Shown here piece after piece: positions 10,625-22,600 of a stretch of 40,802 bases of DNA; position 1 is the stretch's first letter, and every line of letters starts with the position of its first letter. The stretch lies in the IMG/VR virus record IMGVR_UViG_3300029319_000131, positions 1-40,802 of that record; one strand, 5' to 3'. Below the pieces are notes generated by a model. It saw only the letters and a program-made list of their open reading frames with translations, had not been told where the DNA came from and did not search any database. This stretch comes from a virus. The translations under genes and the position numbers were made by a program.

Positions 10625-13600
10625 TCAAAGTCCAAATACTCTTATAGATCCTGATGATCTAAGACCCTTCAGAGAACTTGTAGTATAATGCTTACGTTGA
10701 ATAGTTGGGAAGCTTGTCAATCCACTATTGACAGTTAATCCAGTAACACCTATTGAAACAGGTGAAGAATCTCTTGAAGCATTATATAATCTACCCCAAC
10801 TTAATCGACCCAATGATGTAGTCAATCCTACAGTTGTCACATTGTAGAATCCAGTGGTGGTTATACCACTTAATGCTGAACCATTTTTTACATTACAAAT
10901 AATTTCACCATTTTCATTACCTTGAGTATTTCTAGCATGTACAATGTAAATATTATCTAAGAAGGTAGTTCCTATACCAACAATAGATGAGTTATGAGTA
11001 TCTACAGATATAACTCCATTTCCGACTCTTGTATCAGATATTAGTATTGGATATCCAACTTCCAAATCATTTGTGTTTGTTCCTGCTTTTTCTGCCCTAA
11101 AGAAGAACTTAATTGCAGTCTGTCCACCATTAGTAGTTGGTGCAATACCTGTAATGATTCCAGAAAAACCTTGAAAATTACTAATAGATGTAATTTTTTC
11201 CGTTTGGAATGAAGGTAATTCTATAATAACTTCTGGAGGATTTGATTGGTCATAACCAAAACCAACAGCGGTAAGTGATGTACCACTGACAGAACCGTTT
11301 GTAATAGTAGTTGTAGCAAATGCTGTTGATCCAATACCAGTTGTGGTTCCAGAACCAATTGGTGGACGTATTGAAATACTTGGTGCTGATAAGTATCCAG
11401 ATCCTACATTTGTAACATCAATTGAGATGGTTCCAGCAGCAGAAACGATAGCAGTTGCTGATGCCCCCACGTTTATTGTACCAGAAGTTAAAAGTGCATC
11501 AACTTGATTTATTGTTAGATCATATTTAATTGCTGATAAAGATTCTACATGTCTTGTTGCCTCAATATGATTACCTTTCTCGTAGAAGAAAGAATTTGCG
11601 TTGTCAACAAATATTCCACCATCTGGACCAATTCCAGATGAAGATGTAACATTACCAATAATTTTAGCAGTTGGATATATTTGTGGTTCAATTGATCCTC
11701 TTGCTTTACTTATAATTTCATTACCTATTCTAATATCAGTTTTTTGTTTTGTCCATCTTATTGGTTTTTTATTTGTTTCATCTACCCCTTTTCCTGAATA
11801 GATGTCAGTTTCAAGTGTATTTGCATTTACTATTTGCTTTATCACTCTTTCATTTGTTTGAGTAGTTGTTAAACCAACAGTGTTTGTCAATGGTGACTTC
11901 ATTACACGAAGGTCATCACCAATTTTGACACTTTCCTGAATATCTACAATATCTACGTCTACACCTTCTTCACCTTTATAGAAGAAAATATCTACTTTAT
12001 CATTATCATTAGCACCAGGAAAAGTTTCTCCAGTTGGAGCTTCTTTAAATATAAAGGTTGTTCCACCCTCGTTAAAGAAATATGATTCACCTGGTTTTTG
12101 TAATACACCATTGACAAAGATAAGTAAAACAGCATCTAAGTCTATTTCATCAGAATCTACAATACTAGGATCTTTCTGGAAACTAAGCAATTGTCCGTTA
12201 AAATACAATGGGAATCTTGTTCTTGATCCATCTTGTAAATTTTTAATACTATCAATAAAATCAATTTCACCAAATTGCCAAGAAGAAAATTTATCATTAA
12301 ATATTTCAATAACTTCTAACTCAAATTCATTTATTGGTTTTGATAGATGTGATGCAGTTACTAAACCAATTGGTTTAAATTTATCTCCTACCTTAAATGA
12401 ATGTCCATCTCTTGCAACCTTAAATTTTTTAATCTCAAATAATGTAGATCCTATTCCAACTGTTGTTGCTGCTGCACTCACTTCAACATCTAATAATAAA
12501 TTAGAACCAGTATCAGTTGTTGCACCTTCTGCACGTCTTGACACACCTATTATAGGTAAATTGTCATAGTTTGGTTCGGGAATGATTATTTCAGGATTTA
12601 CATATCCTGAACCTGGATTATCAATTGTAAATGCAAGTGTACCACCAGCACCAACTATTGCAGAAATTTCTGCACCTGTTCCACCACCACCACCAGCACC
12701 AACGTTTAGTAGTATTGTGTCTGTGGTCACTGAAATAATTGCTGTTTGTATTCCAGAAACAGGATCTGAATTAGGGAAACTCGTTTTTGATACTGCTCTT
12801 GGATATGGATGATTGGAGAAGAAATTATCTTTTGAGCACTTGAATACTAATCCACCATTGACAATACCAACAGTATCGCTTGTTGATAATCCATGATTAG
12901 GAATAGTGAGTAAAAGTTCTCCTGTATGTGATGTATATACTGCGTCAGTTGCTGTAAACTGTTGACCTGCAAAACTACCTTTTCTTATTGAACCAATACC
13001 AGCACTTACAAATCTATGAACGTACGCTTGATCTGTAACACCTATTGCAACTGAACCACCTCTATATCCCGAACCAAATGTTAGATCCTCAAAGAATTCG
13101 TAAGCAACACCTCCACCAACATAGGTATGAACAATCGTGCTAGGACCTGCTTGCACCTCAAATGTTCTATCAGAGACTATCCCAACAACAAATAATGGTC
13201 GTTCATGATCTTGGAAGAATGTTGTAGTGACTCCACTATATCCAACACAACTAAATTCTAAATTCTTCAATTTGACTGTATTTGGTCTCTCTAATCCAAA
13301 ACCATGAACTTCGTTAGTTGTAACTGTTATGATTCCCGTTGTATTGCTGTAAATTGCAGTCTGAATACCAAGATTAAATCCAGAAGATGTTCCAATACCC
13401 ACTATACTTGTTAAACCACCAGCAGCATTTTTAAATGCCTTTACCTTTGCACCTTGTAATGGAGCATAACCTAATCCAGCAGTTGATCCGAGAGATACAA
13501 TTAAACCTCCTCTTGGAACTTGATTTTGATTGATATCACCCTCTGAAATAATAAATTGTCCATTTTCAGATGTAATACCTGTAAATTGTATGGTTGAAAT

Positions 13601-16600
13601 TCCTGCTGTCGTATCTGCAATAATTTCATAATTATTACCAACGTTGTTTGTAGTTAAAGGTGTTTGGAAAACTCCGTTTATGAATACCACTCCATTTCCA
13701 ATTCCTATACCTGAAGATGTATTTGCTCCACCAACAGTCAAAGAGTAAGTTTTTCCAATACCTGTGAATGAATCAGATATATCATCAAACAACATATTTG
13801 TTGTGTAATTACTTCTTAAAAAGGTTCTACCGCTAAAATCTGCTTTAACAAAAGGTAAATTACTAAGATTTCTTCTTGATCTGGTATTTCCTTTTGGAGG
13901 TTCAGTGAAAATTACCTTACTATCTACAATATTAAATGTTCCTCTGTGAACTTTAACAAGTGCATTATCGGCATGAGTTGAAGCTGATATTCCTAATTGA
14001 CCTCTTTCAACTCTTACAGTAGGTAAAGTTGCAATTCCAAGTGCTACGTCAGTTGCATCATTTATCAATCCATTTGATATACTTGAGAGTCCAACTTCAG
14101 TTATTGTCATATACTCTTCATCTATCTTCAAAACATCTGATGGTTGAATTGAACTTATTCCACTTAATACAAATTGAGTTTGAGCTATACCGATATTTCC
14201 ATCTAATCTATGTGTAATTCTTGTGAACGTAATTGGTTGTTGTACAACACCATCTAAACCAATCATTGTTTTCGTCAATTGCTTGGCCATAGAAATTTTA
14301 TGGGAATTACCTGAACCAGTTCCAGTAAAAGTAACTACATTGCCAGAATTAATATACTCAGGTCTTGTAACTAATTGGAAACTATCTTTGTTTATTACTT
14401 TTGCAAATACTGTTGATGGAAGAATTGTTGTAACAATACCTGCCATATTCGTCGTAGATCCGATTGATACAGCGGTAGCTGATGTTCCAACAAAAGTTGT
14501 TTCTGGAGAGTAAACTAATTCCTCTTTATTACTGAAGAAATGATCTGGGATATTGAATATACCAGTTGTTTTATCTAAAATACCTGTGTTTGTAGGATCA
14601 AAAGTTTTTGTGTATATTGGAACACCCTCATGAGTTAAATTAAATATTTTTTTATCAGATCTTTTACCATCTTTTCCATCATAAGCTGTTAAAAATAATT
14701 GTTGTGTAACTGGTCCATAATTTAAGTTAGGAGGAGTATTGTTGAAATCATTTTCAGTGTAAAAAATTTGATTGAAAGATTGAATTTTGATTAAAGAATT
14801 AAATTCAGAATCTGGATAGAATCTTAAATTTATATCATTGCCAGATATCTCTCCACCAAATGTACCAATACCAGATGTAGATCCTACTGATACAAATGGA
14901 TATTGCACAGTAAGGACATCATCATCATCTCTGATTGTTACTAACTGATGAATTGCGGAAGTGTTTCCACATGAAACTCTTACTAACGATTTTACAGTGC
15001 TGTCTAAATTTTTACTAATTGTATTGTATGTTATGGCACTTCCAGTTCCAGTAATAAAACCTGACTCTAATCTTACACTTCTTTCAGCACCAGGAGGTTG
15101 ACCTAATACTGAATATCTGTAAGTACCAATTCCAGTAGTTGTAGTTCCTAATCCTACAATATTTGCTCTAATATCTAAATTGTTAGCACTGTTATTTTCA
15201 CATTGCAATTTAATAAGATTGTTTTCAAATTTTGCTGTGATAATACCCACTGCACTATTACTTAATCCTTTCTTAGTGTCAAAATATGCTTGAGACATTG
15301 TAGGTTTGACACCATCAAAATCAAGAATTATTTCATTATAATTAATTTCTTTTGTAGAATTATCTTGCACAAAAATATTTGCATATAATCCATTAAAATC
15401 TGTCTTAGGAAATTCTACAATAGTTGACGTAGTTGCAGTAGATGCGGTGCTTACAACACCTGTTAAATCAATATTTCCGATTGATTCTGTGCCTATACCT
15501 ACTAAGTCAGTATTGAAGTCAATCTTTAATATTTTTATATCATGATCTTTTGTAAATTTCTCTGTTGGATCAAATATTAAATTTTTCACTCCAGTTTCAA
15601 GAATTTCTGTAGAGAAATCACCTAATTTTAATGTAGTAAAATCAGTTGATTTTTCAAGTAAAAATGCATCTAACTCGTTTGTTAAAACAACTAATTCTGA
15701 GAATTGAATATCAAATGTATCGGGATCGACAATTTGTATTAAATAATTTCCATAATCTTCTGATAGAGTCTCTATCAATGTATCATTTGCTTTATTACCT
15801 GTATTAGAAAAATTATTACTAATATCATCATGAATAAGCACTCTATTTGATTTACACCTTGTAAAATCTGCTAATTTTTTAGTTGATAATTCTAAAAATT
15901 TAGATTTATTAGTTCTAGAATCAAAATCTCTTGCATAGTCAAAATTATTAATTGCATCCACTCTTTGTGAATCATTCAATTCAAGAATGTTTAATACATC
16001 AAGAGTTATTGTGTCATTTGTCTTTGCAGTTGTTCCAACACCTACTTTTACCTGTGATTCAATAGAAGTATCTGAAAAATTTTTTAATCCTGCAGGATGA
16101 ATTAATCTATTCAATGGATTGACAAATTTTTCCCACTCGACTGTACTCTTTACTGTGTATGATAAATTTTGATAATAATCATTATCAGGTATGACTTGAT
16201 AATCTGTATTTAATTTTCCTATATCATCTAACCACCCATACTCTTTCCTATTAGAAAAATCAACTTTGAATTTAGCTCTATTTCCATTTATTTTGCTAAC
16301 AGTTGCTGTAATACCGCTAACTTTACCTGTAATTCGATCATTTATCTTAAGATTGAATTTACCATCTACTTTTATATAATCATCTCTTATTTCAACAATC
16401 CTTAAATCAGTTAAATTATTACCTATTGATAATAGTTCATTTAACTCAAATTCACCTCTAGTTTGTACAGGTCTTATGTCGGGATATTTATTTTTATTAA
16501 TTATGGTGGCATAACCTGATTGAAAAGTTTTTGCAATACCAGGATTAGTTGTCAACCCTGATAAATTAAATTTAAGAATTGCTTCTACACCTGATATGTA

Positions 16601-19600
16601 ATCCTCAACCTTAAAGAATTTAAAGTTATAATTTTCTGAATTAAATCCATCTCCTGTTGATGTGACTGTGGAAATTCCCCCTTGTGTATTACCTATTCCA
16701 AGATCACCGAGTAATTGTATTCCCTCAACAAATATTTCATCGCCTATTGCAAAGGGTTGAGGATCAACAAAACCATTAAATGGTGTTTCAAGAAAACAAG
16801 TTACCATTCCAGAATTACTTGATATTATTGAATTGATGCCTACACCATTTGAATTATTAATTGCAATAATTTGATGATTTATAGAATCTAATCCTGATAC
16901 AGGTGCTAATACTTTAACACTTGATACAGTTTGACTTGGGGCGATTGCAACTAATGATGAGTTGTCAACAATAGTATTTGTTACTGGATTAAAAATAAGC
17001 AAATCAGGTGCATTAATATAGTCAATACCACCACTGATAATGTCAACAGATTTTACTGTATCAAGGTCATCAATTTCAAGAACGGGTGCAACTTGAGCTT
17101 CTGGACTTAATGTTTTATCAGAAGAATATTCATAACCAATGTCTATAATTCTAACATCGTTAATTCTACCTATTGTTTTTGATTCTGGGACAATGTTTGC
17201 ATTGGTACCCTCTACACTTATTACTGACTTGAATTTAGGTAATTTTTTATAATTAAATCCTGATGATAATATCTTAAAGTTTTTAATTTTTCCTTTAACA
17301 TTGGGGGATTTTGTTGAGTATTCTAATTTCTCACAATCAGTGCTTAAATAAGTTGTAAGTTCTGGTACTTTAGGTGATATATTAAATTTATTAGTTGTAA
17401 CTCCTGATATATTATATACACCTGAATATACACTATCTACAAAAACAATTTCATTAGCACGTATTACATCAGTATCTGATGTGCTTATATAACCACCTTT
17501 CGTTACTCCATAATATAAAGTTTGTGGTGTTGATGATGAAAAATTAACTGTTAAGGCAGCACCGACATTACCAGGAGTTCCTAAAGAAGATAAATTGAAG
17601 TTTGATGTGTCTTGAGAACTAAGATATTCATTAGTTAAACTATTATCGTAAAATACTTTAAATTGATATCCAGATAATGATGAATCTGATAAATTAAAAC
17701 TTAACTTAGAATTTTTATATGATGTAATTTTAGGATTAATCAAAGATACTGATTGATTTGCACCACCAGTATTAGCAGTTATTGATACTATTTTTGGTGG
17801 AGTTGTATATAAATCATTTGAAGTTTCTGCTAATTGAAAATATCTATTATTAATTCTATTAACAAAATATGATCCAACACTTAAACCTGTTGCAGATCCT
17901 TGATAAAATACTTTATCACCTGTTACTAATCCATGATTATCAACATCAATACGATTTGCTTCAACATCAGACGCATTAAACGTAATTGAATTCAAAAGTA
18001 ATTTTTGATATTCTGAATTGAATTTAACTGCAATCGGTGTAGTTGTTCCAATACCAACTGCAAGGTTTGGTACAACATTCATTTTTACTATATCACCATT
18101 CTGTAATCCGTGAGTTGTAGTGTCTGCTGCAGCAACATTTGTTTCAACTGTAGTTATTACTTTGTCTATATCTCCAGTAATTTGATTAAATTTAGAACTT
18201 AAATTATACAATCCTGATCCAATTCCTGTTTGTGTTCCATTGGAGTGGAAAAATAACCCTTCACTTGTACTTCCGATACCAACTTTGGTTGTTAACAATC
18301 CAACAAAATTTTTACCTTTATCAATAATGTAAAGATCCATGGATTGACCACTTAGTGGTATTTGAAAAGTTTGCACCTCTCCATTATCAGAAACTCCAAA
18401 TTTAGCAGATCCAGTTTTTTTATTTAATGATACTTTTTGACCAGTTTTAAAAGGATGATTTGGAATATGTATAGTCCTTGTTGGGATTGATAAATTTTCT
18501 TTGACATTACCTATCCAATAATCAACACTAATACCACCACCAGCTGTTGTTCCTACACCAACTGACTGTTTACCATTAAAATATACAATATCATTTACCT
18601 TTGAATCAAATTTTTTAGTTTTAACTGGTATATTAATTGAAGTATTAAGAAAGTCAATATGAGATCCAAGTGTATGAGCAATACCAGTATTTCTCAAAGC
18701 ACGTATTGTTCTTCGTTCATTAAATAATTCCAAAACTTTTAGAACTTCAGTATCTGTTGTATTTCCTGATCCAACTCTTATTGATCCACCAACAGATATT
18801 GTATTTGGAATTTTAGTTACAACAATATCTACAATATTAGAACTTGTAGATGCGGTCATTGACCGTGATAAACCGACTCTATCAGTTTTAACTCCAATAT
18901 TAAAAGATCCTGCCAAATTAACAATTGTAGTGCTAAGTCCTGATATTAATGCTGAATTTAGATTATCAAATTCCATGAATGGTTGATATGTCGCAATTAC
19001 TTCGTTATTATTCTTCCATGTAAAAATTGCATCCTCAAAACGTTCCAGTGAAGTATCTAATCTACTAATATCAACACCAACTATTTCACTAACTTCCGCA
19101 CTAAAACCAGATCCACTTGTTTCTTGACTGTCAAAATTTGTTACATCCCCTATTCTATATCCTGTTCCTCCATCTAAAATAACAAGGTTATCAATTCCCC
19201 CCTGAGTAACCGATAGCACCTGTGTTGATTGCCTTAGTGCCTCATTAGATTCAATAATAAAATCATTATCACCAAATTTTTCATCTACATTATGAGGAAA
19301 TGTATTTCTTAATAAATTAGAATTATTAAAATCAAAATCATGATTCATTGATAAATTATCTTCAATTAATGGAGATCTAAAACTTTTACCTATGAAATAT
19401 GGATATTTTGATTCTATTTGGTTTGTGGTAGCTCCTAACTCTACAGTGGCAAAATAAGCGTATACTCCGTTAGGAAATTCAGGAGTTTTTCCAAATCTAC
19501 CATTATGAATATCTAAATCACCAGACTCATTAAAATAATAATCATCGATAAAGAAACCTGGTGCAAATCCACTTGGTCTATTAACAAGGTTAGTATCATT

Positions 19601-22600
19601 TAAAATGTAAGAGGATTCAATTATTTTGAGATCAGAATTTATATTATCTGGATCAGAGTAACCAAAAGGTCCATATATTGGATTTCCATCATATGCCCAT
19701 CCAATAATTGGTGAATGTTTTGTTATTTTATCAAATTCACCATTATCTTTGATATCAAAAGAATTTTCAAGTGAATTTGCGATATTTTGAGAATATCCAA
19801 ATACACCAAAAGTTAAAAAATCTTCTCTTGGAGTAAGACTAAAATCACCAAATCTTGTACCATTTACAGTTAATGATCTTACTCTTCCATTTAAATTAGC
19901 ATTCAACCCTCTTGGTTTTACTCTTGCTGTTGTTGAAAAACTACTATAACCTATACCAGAATTTATTACAATCGTATCAATAATTTTACCATTTTCAGTA
20001 ACTGGTCTAACTATTGCACCAGTTCCGAAATTATCAGATATTTCTATATCAGGTAAAGAATTATAATTTTTTCCTTTATTAACGACAACTACTTCTTCAA
20101 TTCTCCCATCAACCACAATCGGTTTTACTGCAGCACTTGATCCATTGAGAATATTAATTTTAGGTTTAATTTGATGATTTAGTATTTTTGATCCATAATC
20201 ACTTCCCTTATCATAAAGATATGTGTCGATAATTTCACCTGTAATAATTGGTGTTAAATTAATATTACCAGTGACAGTTGAAGCATAAGAAACGTTTATA
20301 TCAATTGTTATATCTGGATACTTAAATACATGATATCCTGCACCAACAGATGTCAAATTAACAAATTTATTTCGGTCATAATCTAAGGTTGATGTTCCAC
20401 CAACACCAGCATTCGCTAGTTTAAAGGAATCGTCATCAATTTTTTTAATAATATATGATGTGGATGTGCTTAATCCCCCTATTACAGTATCAGATGAATA
20501 ATTAACTATTTCTCCACTTTCAAATCCATGATTTACAAAATTAATCGTATCATATGATGTTGATATACCAGTTGGATCAACTCTTAATTTTCGATAAGTG
20601 TATCCTTCACCAGGATTAATAACCTTCACTGAAAATAAAGTATTGACATTTTCAGTTCTAAATTTATGAGTACCACCGAATACTGTATCTGTTGCTAATC
20701 CAACAGTATTAACTCCGACTGCATTATTTTCACTAAAAAGTGCGTCAGATGCTGTATTAAATATTCTAACTGTTGATGAATTAATTACTCTAACAAAATA
20801 TGGATCACCATCTGATAATGCACCTGTAATAGCTTGTGAACCATCAAATGCATTTCCAGTGGTAATTGGTTCGTTACCGTTGCTGTTATAGTAAACTAGT
20901 TGCCCGTTTTCAAGATTATGTTCTTTTTTAAATGTAATAGTTTCTTCAGTAGTGTCTATACCACCTCCAAAAAATATATCTCTACTATCAAATTCAATCG
21001 TTCTAAATCTATTACCCACGACTGGTTGTAATTTACATCCTGATCCATTACCTCCAGATAATGAAATACTATCAACTGCTTCAATATCAAAATTTTGAGG
21101 ATCTACAAGGATCTCTTTTACAGTTCCTTTTATTACTGGTTCAACCAAAGCTGGATTTCCAGTTAAATTTTCAACTTCTATTACGGGAGGGTTTAATACA
21201 TCATAACCATCACCTGTATTAAATACATCAATCTTTTCAAGAGGTCCGTAGTAAATATTATCATCGGAAATTGGTGATCTTATCTGAACACCATCTCTTA
21301 ATATACCTATATCATTAACTGGTGTTTCATGTTTAGAAGATACAAATAAATTTTGAGATAAAGGAATTCTTCTTAAAATTTTATCAACATATAGTTTTTT
21401 ATTACCTTGTGTCTGTAAAATAAAATTGTGATCTATAGATGTAGTAGTTCCTATCCCAATTTGTGCTGTGCTTGCACCACCGACTTGACTTAATGATTCA
21501 TATAGAGCAAGTTTTGTTATATTTTGATTCTGAACAATTATAGGATCAACATAATATGTTCTTCCTGATTCCAAACCAGATATAACTTCCGTTTCAGGAC
21601 TATAAACTACTGCATCACCCTGAATAAATTGTAAATTTTCACCTACTTCTAATGGAAAATCAATAAAACTATATGTTTCAGTTAAAGAATTATACCCCTC
21701 AAAACTTAAAGAAGATGTTGCAGCAGAAACTTTTTTAGATGTAATATTATAACTGGGTAGTGAATTAGATGCTACATATCCATCAATATCTGAATCTGTA
21801 TATACATTTAAAACATCAGATATTAATGTATCGTTTCCAGTTTCTATTTCAACACCAGTGCTTGATGCTGTTTCAATTACTCTACGAATATCATAAGATT
21901 CATTTGGATCTTGAACGAACCCAGCTACGCCCGATGCAGTAAACTGACCAAGACTTGGGGTAATTTCACTTACTATACCAACTTTTTCAACAACTTGTTC
22001 GTTTCTTCTTAAAATTTGAAATCTATCACCTGTCTTCAGTTTAGATTTGTCAATATCAGTTTTTAATGTAAAAGTTGATCCTGAAATATCGACTTGAAAT
22101 CTTGAACTTGTATTATATTTCCAAGAATTTGCAAATTTTTCCTTATATGAGCTATTATCATTCTGTATTTTTTCACCTACATTTTTTACAAATATCAACT
22201 CTCCTTCATTTACTAAATTTATGTCACTGACAGATTCAAATTCTGATAATACTCCAGTGATTCTTAAATCAACCCTTTTTGATAAATCACCATTTTCATA
22301 TCCAAATATTGTTTCATTATCTCTAATATCATGAGCTGTTCCAATACCAATATTAATTCCAGTGCAACCAAAGAATTGATTTATTGATTTTGATGTATAA
22401 TTTATTAAATTTTGACCACTTATAAGAGTACCAGTGGTTCCAAATCCGACTGTAGAGTCAACTGATATAATAGAAGATCCTGCAGGAGTATCAGTTAAAA
22501 CTTTTGTTTTACCTGGTATTGTAAATACACCCTCTATTAAATCACGATCACTAAAACCTATGAATAAAGATATTTTGTAATAACTTTTACCTTCTCTTTG